Origin: Chloroflexota bacterium
Lineage (GTDB): Bacteria > Chloroflexota > Anaerolineae > UBA4142
Length of the DNA: 36,758 nucleotides
NCBI GenBank assembly: GCA_016215025.1
Contig: JACRMI010000064.1
Coordinates: 1-36,758 of the forward strand
Direction of reading: 5' to 3'
Translations under genes and position numbers: made by a program
Notes under the pieces: model-generated
Database searches by the model: none
Told to the model about the DNA's origin: nothing
The model's input: the letters and a program-made list of their open reading frames with translations, nothing else
Shown: positions 1 through 5,816 of the stretch, piece after piece
Layout: each line of letters opens with the position of its first letter
How positions within the stretch are numbered: the first letter of the stretch is position 1

Positions 1-26
1 AAGCGACGTTCCAGTTTTTCATCCAT
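1..26 (-). CDS. 5' end of a divergent gene, cut by the window edge
   Basis: On the minus strand an ATG at 26-24 opens a frame reading M-D-E-K-L-E-R-R that runs off the window. A strong Shine-Dalgarno (AGGAGG, complement of 31-36) lies just upstream. A second ATG at 22-20 in another frame has better spacing (8 nt), so the frame is not certain. Only eight codons are visible and no function can be given. Confidence 0.35.
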
Positions 27-50
27 ACTCCCTCCTTGGAGAGAGTATGG
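23..50. repeat. Hairpin between divergent genes
   Basis: CCATACTC (23-30) and GAGTATGG (43-50) are exact inverted copies. The inner CTCC/GGAG also pairs, leaving one C.A mismatch and a two-base loop. No T-run follows, so it is not a usual terminator. It covers the ribosome-binding site of the minus-strand gene and could act as an operator or a translational hairpin. Confidence 0.5.
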
Positions 51-55
51 CGCAT

Positions 56-132
56 GTTCACGAACTCTTGACCCTTGGTTGACCTAAACCGTTCACGAAC
101 TCTTGACTCAAAAGTGTTCACGAACTCATGAC
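56..132. repeat. Three direct 17-bp repeats upstream of radC
   Basis: GTTCACGAACTCTTGAC occurs at 56-72 and 91-107, and once more with a single change (CATGAC) at 116-132. Start-to-start distances are 35 and 25 bp. Each copy contains the small inverted motif GTTC-AC-GAAC. The block lies between two divergent genes, which suits a regulator-binding array or iteron-like sites of the mobile element. The binding protein is unknown. Confidence 0.6.
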
Positions 133-150
133 ACCTGACAATTAGAAAGT

Positions 151-888
151 TTGCCCGAATCCAAACGAGTTGAACGTTTGCGCGACATGTATGCCGAACC
201 GAGTGATGACACAGGCAACATTCTGCGTGAATCGATGGTGATCGAGAGTCCCGAAAGACGGCTCATGCAATTGGGACCTCAAGCGTTGAACTTGATTGAG
301 CTCATCGCGATTGTCCTGGGAACACCAACCGATCCACTTCCTGCAACTCATCTACTTGCTCAATTGAAATCACTCCCGAAGGTCAAAGCGCGTTCAGTGA
401 AAGAACTTGCGGCGATGGGACATGGTATCACGCCTACAAGAGCACAACGGTTACTAGCTGCTTTGGAACTCGGTGAACGCTTGCGTGAGCCAAAAGAGAC
501 GCCCGTCCGCATCAAGTCACCGGCGGACGCGGCGGACCTCTTGCGCGATATGGCGTATCTGGAACAAGAGCAAATGCGAGTGGTTTTGCTCGACACGAAA
601 AATAATGTGATCGATACCACGACGATCTATGTTGGGTCGGTCAACACGACGGTCATTCGGATTGCCGAATTAATGCGGGCAGCCGTACGAGTCAATGCAA
701 CCGCCATCCTCATCGCGCACAATCATCCGTCGGGCGATCCAACCCCATCCCCCGAAGATGTCGCCGTGACGAGCGAGATTGTGAAAGCCTCGAAACTCCT
801 CGACATCGATTGTCTCGATCATATCGTCATCGGCGAGGCGGGCAAGTTCGTTTCACTCAAAGAACGCGGCTTGGGATTCGGAAACTAA
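151..888 (+). CDS. radC: RadC-family JAMM/MPN+ domain protein
   Basis: A 245-aa RadC-like protein. The N-terminal part (about residues 30-110) matches the helix-hairpin-helix-like region of RadC, and the C-terminal MPN+ domain carries the JAMM metal site H190-x-H192-x7-S200-x2-D203. JAMM proteins are metal-dependent and often peptidases, but the biochemical role of RadC is unsettled; the old link to DNA repair is weak. RadC homologues are frequent on genomic islands and plasmids, which fits the tRNA-bounded element here. The frame opens at a TTG (151) with only a weak GAAAG upstream; an in-frame ATG at 187 is an alternative start. It is the first gene of a tight plus-strand operon, with the next start 15 bp after its stop. 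Confidence 0.85.
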   Translation: MPESKRVERLRDMYAEPSDDTGNILRESMVIESPERRLMQLGPQALNLIELIAIVLGTPTDPLPATHLLAQLKSLPKVKARSVKELAAMGHGITPTRAQRLLAALELGERLREPKETPVRIKSPADAADLLRDMAYLEQEQMRVVLLDTKNNVIDTTTIYVGSVNTTVIRIAELMRAAVRVNATAILIAHNHPSGDPTPSPEDVAVTSEIVKASKLLDIDCLDHIVIGEAGKFVSLKERGLGFGN

Positions 889-903
889 CCAGGAGATTTG
901 AAA

Positions 904-1446
904 ATGAATACGCTGAACTACTTTGCAGGGTGTAACACCGCCGAGCAAGTGAAAATCGAATATCGCAGGTTATGCAAGCTATGGCATCCTGACTTGGGAA
1001 CGCAGGAAGAAGCGCCGATGCGCACGGCGAAGATGCAAGAGATCAACGCCGCGTACGCTCAAGCGAGTGCCAAGTATCGTCAAGAAGAAATGCGCGAGAA
1101 AGCACGTCAGCAAAATCGTCCTGAGCCGAACGAACAGGATTACGCCGATGCCGCCGCGGTCGATGAAGGCATCCGTCAAGCCATTGAGCAGATCATCACG
1201 CTGGATGGACTGGAAATCGAAATCTGTGGACTGTGGGTTTGGGTCGGTGGTGAAACCAAGAAACACAAGGAGCAGTTGAAAACCGCAGGCTATCGCTGGT
1301 CGCCGAAGAAAACGAAATGGCATTTCGATGGCGTACCAGCAGGCGGCTATCGCAACTTCACGATGGACGAAATTCGCGGTCGCTACGGCAGTCAGCAGGT
1401 CCATCGTCGTTCGCCAAACATGAAACTGGAGGTACAAGATGCCTGA
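904..1446 (+). CDS. J-domain protein of the mobile-element type
   Basis: A 180-aa protein. Residues about 1-50 form a short DnaJ (J) domain with the diagnostic HPD tripeptide at 28-30. A charged linker follows, then a C-terminal module with the pattern GLWVWVGG...HKEQLK..GYRWSPKK..WHF. This architecture is known from J-domain proteins on plasmids and conjugative elements and differs from housekeeping DnaJ (no Gly/Phe or zinc-finger regions). It presumably recruits a host Hsp70 (DnaK) for an element function such as replication; that is inference. Start chosen at ATG 904, 7 nt after AGGAGA (891-896), rather than the TTG at 898. It overlaps the next gene by 8 bp. Confidence 0.8.
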   Translation: MNTLNYFAGCNTAEQVKIEYRRLCKLWHPDLGTQEEAPMRTAKMQEINAAYAQASAKYRQEEMREKARQQNRPEPNEQDYADAAAVDEGIRQAIEQIITLDGLEIEICGLWVWVGGETKKHKEQLKTAGYRWSPKKTKWHFDGVPAGGYRNFTMDEIRGRYGSQQVHRRSPNMKLEVQDA

Positions 1447-2074
1447 CACGAACTTGAAACAACTCGCCGAATGGATTGCCGAGCAGTTGGGCGATTGGCA
1501 GCCGCTCGACGTGGAATCCAAATACAATCATGGTCTCATGCACACCGAGAACAATATCGTGATGAAACTCTGGGTGAGCCTCGAGGGTGGACGCTTGAAG
1601 GTGTCTACCGATTCGATGGGGCTGTATAACTTTACTTGGATGAACGAACGTTTTCCCAGTATCACGTGCAGTCTGACCAAGACACCACCGCAGATCGCGC
1701 GTGACATCGAACGGCGCGTGTTGCCAGAGTACAAGACGCTGCTGGAAAAAGTGATCGCGCGGAAAGCAATCAGCGATGAACGCAAGCGCAAGCAACATCA
1801 GTGCTGTCAAGAACTCGCTAATATTCTGAGAGCCGAAATGCGGGAAGGCATGGAACGCGATAACGATCCGCGTGTGTATTGCTATGGCAAAGGTTCGTCC
1901 ACGATAGAGTTTAGCGTGATGAGCGATACCCACGTGAAGATCGAGATTCGGAGTGCGTCCTTTGAAGCGGCGAAACAAATCGCGCACGTGACGCAAGAGT
2001 GTTTGCGCTATGGTTGGAACCAGGATAACGAGCAGGCGAAGATCGCCCAAGAAGAAGAGGAGCAATCGCTATGA
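1439..2074 (+). CDS. Unknown element protein, 211 aa
   Basis: I do not recognise this family. The protein is soluble-looking, with no membrane segment or signal. It begins with an amphipathic stretch, has a basic helical middle (about residues 100-130, rich in Lys/Arg/Gln) and ends in an acidic run (EEEEQ). The start overlaps the J-domain gene by 8 bp and its stop overlaps the next start as ATGA, so it is translationally coupled in the radC operon. Its job is probably tied to maintenance or expression of the integrated element, but nothing in the sequence gives a specific activity. Confidence 0.7.
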   Translation: MPDTNLKQLAEWIAEQLGDWQPLDVESKYNHGLMHTENNIVMKLWVSLEGGRLKVSTDSMGLYNFTWMNERFPSITCSLTKTPPQIARDIERRVLPEYKTLLEKVIARKAISDERKRKQHQCCQELANILRAEMREGMERDNDPRVYCYGKGSSTIEFSVMSDTHVKIEIRSASFEAAKQIAHVTQECLRYGWNQDNEQAKIAQEEEEQSL

Positions 2075-2298
2075 CCGCGAAACAAATTCTCAAGGATGCA
2101 CTAAAACATCGACCGCAGTTTGCGACGAGCCGATGGTGTCATGTTTTGGCAGCGTGTGCCGTGATGGTCGCCGAAGACAAGGGGAACTGGGAATATCTCA
2201 CGTCCTGGGTGAGAGGCGATGCGCTGTTTCGCGACCCGCGTCAAGAAGTGTTCTGCACCATCAAAGGGACACGCGAGATCGAAAGCACGGAGCATTGA
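2071..2298 (+). CDS. Small unknown element protein, 75 aa
   Basis: A 75-aa protein that starts inside the stop of the previous gene (ATGA overlap at 2071-2074) and is followed after 8 bp by the next start. It has no recognisable domain. The sequence is rich in Trp, Cys and charged residues and looks globular rather than membrane-bound. Its reality rests on coupling and position in an operon with almost no gaps. Function unknown. Confidence 0.6.
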   Translation: MTAKQILKDALKHRPQFATSRWCHVLAACAVMVAEDKGNWEYLTSWVRGDALFRDPRQEVFCTIKGTREIESTEH

Positions 2299-2306
2299 GG
2301 AGCGAT

Positions 2307-2612
2307 ATGGATGAATTGATGCAAGTGCTAATTGAGGGAATCGGCTTGTCTGAGGAATCGGCAAAAGCATTGATCGATGAATTCGGCGAATTGGCGGTGC
2401 AAAACCACGCGATGCACTGCTTGTATGCGATGGAGAAGGGGAGGGTGAAAAGCCCTCCCGCGTGGTTTACCGCGTCGCTGAGAAATAACTGGGCTGCGCC
2501 GACCGGTATGCCACGCGAGTGGTTACCAAACGTGATGCATTTCCGCTTGGACGAAAACACGTTCATTGAAATCGAGCGCGAAGTACGCAAACAAAAACGA
2601 GAGGAGAATTGA
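2307..2612 (+). CDS. Small protein with replication-initiator-like tail motif
   Basis: A 101-aa protein starting at ATG 2307 with GAGGAG (2297-2302) upstream. Residues about 1-45 are helical. They are followed by KSPPAWFTASLRNNWAAP, which resembles the NPAGYLxxAIxxxW motif near the C-termini of some plasmid and phage replication initiators; that is a pattern resemblance only. It is the last intact gene of the radC operon. Downstream of its stop another strong ribosome-binding site and ATG follow (2614), but that frame runs straight into the toxin-antitoxin promoter. Confidence 0.65.
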   Translation: MDELMQVLIEGIGLSEESAKALIDEFGELAVQNHAMHCLYAMEKGRVKSPPAWFTASLRNNWAAPTGMPREWLPNVMHFRLDENTFIEIEREVRKQKREEN

Positions 2613-2639
2613 AATGGATATGGATATTCGATGTCCCAG

Positions 2640-2664
2640 ACAACAAATTTCAGAGATTTGTTGT
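2640..2664. promoter_or_regulatory. Palindromic operator at the MNT/HepT promoter
   Basis: ACAACAAAT (2640-2648) and ATTTGTTGT (2656-2664) are perfect 9-bp inverted copies around a 7-nt spacer. The right arm ends at the first base of a TATAAT hexamer (2664-2669). A palindrome touching the -10 box is the usual layout for an autoregulated toxin-antitoxin operon, so binding here by the MNT protein or the complex is likely (inference). Confidence 0.7.
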
Positions 2665-2669
2665 ATAAT
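2664..2669 (+). promoter_or_regulatory. -10 box of the toxin-antitoxin operon
   Basis: A perfect TATAAT lies 31 bp upstream of the MNT start. No good -35 hexamer is seen at 17 bp, so the promoter may be weak or depend on the TG just upstream. Confidence 0.55.
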
Positions 2670-2700
2670 ACTGAGGAAGGAATCCAAAAAGGAAATTCAA

Positions 2701-2991
2701 ATGCGCCGCGATGAAGTCTTAAACATCTTGCGTGAGCATAAACCTCAAGTCCACCAGTTTGGCGTTAAAACACTGGCGGTTTTTGGCTCAGTTGCTCGCG
2801 ACGAAGCACGCCCTGACAGCGATGTGGATATCCTCGTAGAGTTCGATCCACCGCCGACGTTTGAGCGGTATATGGATCTGAAATTTTACCTCGAAGAACT
2901 GCTGGGATGTAGGGTCGATTTGGGCATACCTAGCAACATAAAACCGCGTATTCGTCCACGCATCCAAGCCGAGGCGCTCTATGTCGCGTGA
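2701..2991 (+). CDS. mntA: MNT-type nucleotidyltransferase antitoxin
   Basis: A 96-aa minimal nucleotidyltransferase. The catalytic signature GS-x10-DxD is intact (GSVARDEARPDSDVD, about residues 29-43). In MntA/HepT pairs this enzyme neutralises the HEPN RNase by adding AMP to a tyrosine next to its active site; that mechanism is known for the family and presumed here. The start at ATG 2701 has AAGGA 7 nt upstream and gives the family's normal length. The frame is open further upstream to ATG 2614, but that extension would translate through the promoter and operator and is probably not made. The stop overlaps the hepT start by 11 bp. Confidence 0.88.
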   Translation: MRRDEVLNILREHKPQVHQFGVKTLAVFGSVARDEARPDSDVDILVEFDPPPTFERYMDLKFYLEELLGCRVDLGIPSNIKPRIRPRIQAEALYVA

Positions 2992-3322
2992 TTATCGTTT
3001 ATATTTGGATGACATCCAAGCGTCTACCGAAAAAATCTTGCAATATACCCAGGGGATGGATATCGACAGTTTCTCAAACGACGCCAAAACCTTTGATGCT
3101 GTGGTACTCAACCTTCAAATCATTGGGGAGGCAGCCAAAAATATTCCTGATTCGGTCAGGATCAAATATCCTCAGGTAGATTGGCGTCGCATTTCTGGCT
3201 TACGCGATGTAATCGCACATGGATATTTTGGTCTGAACGAAGACTTGCTCTGGGATATTGTTCAGCATCGTGTGTCCCAACTGGCTGAACAAATTCGAGA
3301 CATTCTTGCGCGTGAAGGTTAG
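2981..3322 (+). CDS. hepT: HepT-like HEPN (DUF86) ribonuclease toxin
   Basis: A 113-aa all-helical protein of the HepT/DUF86 HEPN family. The RNase motif R-x4-H-x-Y is present as RDVIAHGY (about residues 76-83). The Arg and His form the metal-independent RNase site of the HEPN dimer, and the Tyr is the residue AMPylated by the partner nucleotidyltransferase. It overlaps mntA by 11 bp, the usual coupled order of antitoxin then toxin. The pair sits about 130 bp inside the tRNA-bounded end of the element, a position suited to stabilising it. All key residues are intact, so the module is probably functional. Confidence 0.88.
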   Translation: MSRDYRLYLDDIQASTEKILQYTQGMDIDSFSNDAKTFDAVVLNLQIIGEAAKNIPDSVRIKYPQVDWRRISGLRDVIAHGYFGLNEDLLWDIVQHRVSQLAEQIRDILAREG

Positions 3323-3450
3323 CGCAGAACCGATATAATGGTTTGGACGCGATCCCAAGACTCGTACTAATGCCACACGCTCTTGCCCCCGTCGGACAAG
3401 GGTGAGCACGAAAAATAACAACTGTAAATCTTTGAGTTCTTCCGAACCGA

Positions 3451-3490
3451 AGACCTTTGGGTTCCTGAAAAACGGCATACCCAAAGGTCT
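3451..3490. repeat. 12-bp inverted repeat sharing the att core motif
   Basis: AGACCTTTGGGT (3451-3462) and ACCCAAAGGTCT (3479-3490) are perfect inverted copies around 16 nt. The 11-mer ACCCAAAGGTC occurs a third time at 3521-3531 inside the tRNA fragment. Repeats of tRNA-derived sequence next to an attachment site are typical of recombinase binding sites. Confidence 0.7.
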
Positions 3491-3514
3491 ACAGTAGACA
3501 AATCAAAATTGGCG

Positions 3515-3556
3515 CTCATAACCCAAAGGTCGTCAGTTCGAATCTGACCCCCGCTA
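3515..3556 (+). tRNA. 3' fragment of tRNA-Met (CAT), probable attR
   Basis: The sequence reads as the 3' half of a tRNA. The anticodon loop CTCATAA (3515-3521, anticodon CAT) is followed by the 3' anticodon strand CCCAA, a five-base variable loop AGGTC, the T-stem GTCAG (3532-3536), the T-loop TTCGAAT, CTGAC (3544-3548), the acceptor strand CCCCGCT (3549-3555) and discriminator A3556. CCA is not encoded. The matching 5' acceptor (AGCGGGG) and D-arm are absent upstream, so this is not a working gene. Such 3' duplicates mark the distal end of an island integrated into a tRNA gene, with the island on the left. Confidence 0.8.
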
Positions 3557-3570
3557 CTTTTTAACACTAT

Positions 3571-3610
3571 AGACCGTCAGGCTACCTAAATTGAGGTAAC
3601 CTGACGGTCT
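3571..3610. terminator. Long hairpin after the tRNA fragment
   Basis: AGACCGTCAGG (3571-3581) pairs perfectly with CCTGACGGTCT (3600-3610). After one mismatch, TACCT pairs with AGGTA over a six-base loop. Only a short TTTAGTTT follows, so termination may be inefficient. It may be the terminator of the original tRNA transcript. Confidence 0.55.
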
Positions 3611-3646
3611 TTAGTTTGGCGGACCCTCTCAAAAAAAGGATTTTGC

Positions 3647-4151
3647 ATGAACCGTAGACCCTCGGTCTTGGAAACCAACAAGGCCATCGCCGGCTTCATC
3701 CAGACGAAGACGGCCGAAGGACTCAGCCCCAACACTTTTGTCGGATGCAGAGTGTGCTCAAAGCATGGCACGCCCACATGGGCGAGTGCGATGGAGCCCG
3801 GATCACTTCCCAGGATCTACGCGACCACCTGGCGTGGTTTCGCAATGAGTACACCCCACGGCGCTTCAATGGGAGTAAAACACCCTTATTGGCGAATAGC
3901 ATCTGCAACATCTGGGTGATTCTTTCCGTGTTCTTTGCGTGGGCATCGCCCGAATCCAATTTTGCCGATCCCATGGGCGACGTCATGGCTCCGAAATTTG
4001 AAGACGCGCGGGTAGAACCCTTTAGCAAAGAACAGATCGAACTCTTGATGAAAGCAGCAGAGTTATGGTGCAACACTATACCAGGACCGCCGAAGTCGAC
4101 ATTGAACAAGCGCATCGGCGCGCGAACCCAGCGGACACTTGGCATCTGTAA
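3647..4151 (+). pseudogene. Tyrosine recombinase/integrase remnant with core deleted
   Basis: The start (ATG 3647) encodes the beginning of a SAM-like core-binding domain (IAGFIQTKTAEGLSPNTF). The frame slips near 3740 and continues as QSVLKAWHAH...ITSQDLRDHLAWFRNEY...FAWASPE, then FSKEQIELLMKA at about 4056. From about 4053 a third frame gives SSRVMVQHYTRTAEVDIEQ and ends in a stop at 4149-4151. That is the C-terminal tail of a tyrosine recombinase, including the likely nucleophilic Tyr (codon 4074-4076). The catalytic domain between them, with the Arg and His residues, is missing. One frameshift plus an internal deletion of several hundred bases explains this. It lies next to the tRNA-Met fragment, as integrases do. 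Confidence 0.75.
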
Positions 4152-4238
4152 ATTCATGAATGCTTAATCTAGGTGGCCATCCTCGTAGCCAACGCAAGCA
4201 TATTGGGAATCTCGATCAATTGAATACTGTTGGCGAAA

Positions 4239-4606
4239 TTAAAAGCGCCAACTTTTGGGAACAGTTACGGTGGCCAGTGCTAAAGCCGCAAAGGCTGACA
4301 CACAAGTCGTGGCGCGTGGAATGTCCATCAACCAATCGGAGAGTTGATAAAGATCAATGGCAGCAGCAGTCACAACCATTTGCAGGTGTGTTTTCGCTAA
4401 TCCGATATAGCACGAGCAACGCATCTTACCGACCCGCAGGGCTTAGGACAACGCGCCTTCAATGTCCGAATGCAGCGCATATCGTTTCCGAAACTCGGCG
4501 GTCTCTTGCTCTTGCCGTCGTTTCTGAATGGCCTCCTGAATGGTCTGGTCTTGCAATACCAGCACGCACGGCGCTTTCTTGGCGCGTGTACATTAAGTTA
4601 GGATGT
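4239..4606 (-). pseudogene. IS1182-type transposase, C-terminal remnant
   Basis: On the minus strand the frame from about 4606 down reads CTRAKKAPCVLVL, then RKRYALHSDIEGALS, an amber/ochre-type break (TAA, about 4451), then MRCSCYIGLAKTHLQ...AAAIDLYQLSDWL, with a stop near 4239. The pattern RYALRSGIEGALSQ...RYIGLAKTHLQHV..AAAIN is the C-terminus of IS1182-family transposases. Only about 120 codons remain, with one nonsense change; the DDE catalytic part is absent. It is a dead fragment among other mobile debris, and no terminal repeats could be assigned. Confidence 0.65.
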
Positions 4607-4747
4607 GATATAGCCGGAACCGTCGTCCTCATTCTGACGGCAGACATAGGCCACTCTATCTATGAGTTCGCGTGACCCAAACTGGCGTACCTTGATAAAA
4701 AGCCGTCATACGAACCCTCTTGGTGAAGCTAACACCAGAAAGGAGTA

Positions 4748-5343
4748 TGGTTCATTGGGAATTGCCGTGATACGTGGCATATCTAGTGGCACGTGAGCTG
4801 AACAAGCAATAGCCTTCCAAGTCCAGAAAAATGCGTTGGAACAGATGCCCGATGTTGAACAGACCATAGCAACGCCACTTGAGGACCTTGAGTTTGTTAT
4901 TCAATCCTTCAACCAAGCCGCTGGAGTTTCGATTGACAAAGTAATTGGGTTCATGCCAACTCAATGGTTGTGTCGTGGTCGGCTTGCCGTGACACGTCTC
5001 GCACCGCTACCGCTTCGGACGATAGCGTAGATACGCCGGTCGTCCGAGGATGGGCAGATGTTGCACCGTCACCCATTCATCGTAGCCATGAAATTTGCGA
5101 ATCTCGCGCCCACACCGGTGACAGCATGCACTGGGCAAGGTGCTTTTCACCGTGATGATTAACTCGCCGTGTTCGGTAATTTGGGTCTGTAAAACTCTCA
5201 CATCGGGAATGTCGAGCAGAACCGTAATCTGGGCGAGAGACATAGCGATATCCTTTCTGATATGACCAAGACGATACTCACCCTTCTACCACTTCTTATA
5301 CCCACTACATCTTGTGGGCATCACGGCAGTTCCCAATGAACCA
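4748..5343 (-). mobile_element. Internally deleted ISL3-type insertion sequence (596 bp)
   Basis: The ends form 24-bp terminal inverted repeats (4748-4771 and 5320-5343) differing at one base; the outer end reads TGGTTCATTGGGAA. Between them lies a shrunken transposase gene on the minus strand. Full ISL3 elements are about 1.3-1.5 kb, so more than half has been lost. No clear 8-bp target duplication is visible (AGGAGTA on the left, AAATAAC on the right). With both ends intact it could in principle be mobilised in trans by a full-length relative. Confidence 0.75.
4752..5243 (-). pseudogene. ISL3-family transposase, deleted and interrupted
   Basis: The start (ATG 5243-5241) encodes the ISL3 N-terminus with its zinc-binding segment (CCHRCGREI) and VTVQHLPILGRPAYLRYRPKR. 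A TAG (5007-5009) follows where Tyr is expected. The same frame continues RCETCHGKPTTTQPLSWHEPN and jumps directly to the C-terminal segment VNRNSSGLVEGLNNKLKVLK..CYGLFN, ending inside the left terminal repeat. The whole DDE core is missing. The gene is therefore inactive by both a nonsense change and an internal deletion. Confidence 0.8.
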
Positions 5344-5475
5344 AAATAACGTAGGTGAACGTAAACTATGGACAGCTTATCGGGTTGAAAAATATTGTTC
5401 GTCTGCGGTTGGGAGAATCTTATTTGCCAAGCCTTTGCTTTCGGGATATAGTTAAATGTGTTTCAGGTCTAGGCA

Positions 5476-5604
5476 CCAAGTGCAATCAAGAAAGTTTTGT
5501 GGGTTCGTAGTCTAGCGCCTTGCCCGCAAGGGGGGCGTTGCTCTGCGCGTTTGATGCCCACATGGCGCTAGGCTACTCCACATGATTTTTGTGATTGCAC
5601 TTGG
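5476..5604. mobile_element. MITE-like palindromic element, copy 1
   Basis: CCAAGTGCAATCA (5476-5488) and TGATTGCACTTGG (5592-5604) are perfect ends of a 129-bp imperfect palindrome. Arms of about 40 bp pair with few mismatches, including the core GTAGTCTAGCGCC (5507-5519) with GGCGCTAGGCTAC (5564-5576). No reading frame is conserved. The core is shared with the element at 9151-9271, so both belong to a related family of non-autonomous elements. Confidence 0.65.
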
Positions 5605-5631
5605 CAGTGGACGGAACAGTCGAGTAAACCC

Positions 5632-5796
5632 ATGATCGCGCATATGATTCCCGAAACCTACCGTTATATCTTCGGCAATGTCAACGATGCGAGTTTTATT
5701 CACGATTTAGAAGCGCACTTTCTCGACGTCAATCGGATTGCGTGTGAGAGGTTGGGCTATACGCGCGACGCGGTAGAAATCCGGATTAAGCGATAG
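5632..5796 (+). pseudogene. PAS-domain fragment
   Basis: A 54-codon frame reads YRYIFGNVNDASFIHDLE, then HFLDVNRIACERLGYTRD. This is the first half of a PAS sensor domain as found in histidine kinases (the FIxDlxGxfLdvNraaxexLGYt pattern). It stops at 5794-5796 with no kinase part. There is no convincing ribosome-binding site, and a MITE-like element lies directly upstream. It is most likely a leftover of a larger sensor gene destroyed by insertions, converging on the polymerase gene 20 bp away. Confidence 0.55.
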
Positions 5797-5816
5797 TCTT
5801 CTGGCACGTCTAGATT

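Noticed and set aside
979..1527. Long minus-strand frame opposite the J-domain gene
   Set aside because: It is the shadow of a well-supported plus-strand gene, with unlikely composition and no ribosome-binding site.
2614..2991. Longer antitoxin starting at ATG 2614
   Set aside because: It would run through the promoter and operator. The start at 2701 has its own ribosome-binding site and gives the usual family length; the upstream ATG is reported as a finding instead.
3483..3556. A complete tRNA ending at 3556
   Set aside because: The 5' acceptor strand and D-arm do not exist upstream; the 7 nt at the expected 5' end cannot pair with CCCCGCT.
4160..4675. Plus-strand frame of 171 codons after the integrase remnant
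   Set aside because: The minus strand here carries a recognisable IS1182 transposase fragment; the plus frame has no ribosome-binding site or known pattern.
4740..5352. Target-site duplication around the ISL3 element
   Set aside because: The flanks (AGGAGTA and AAATAAC) do not match, so no duplication can be claimed.
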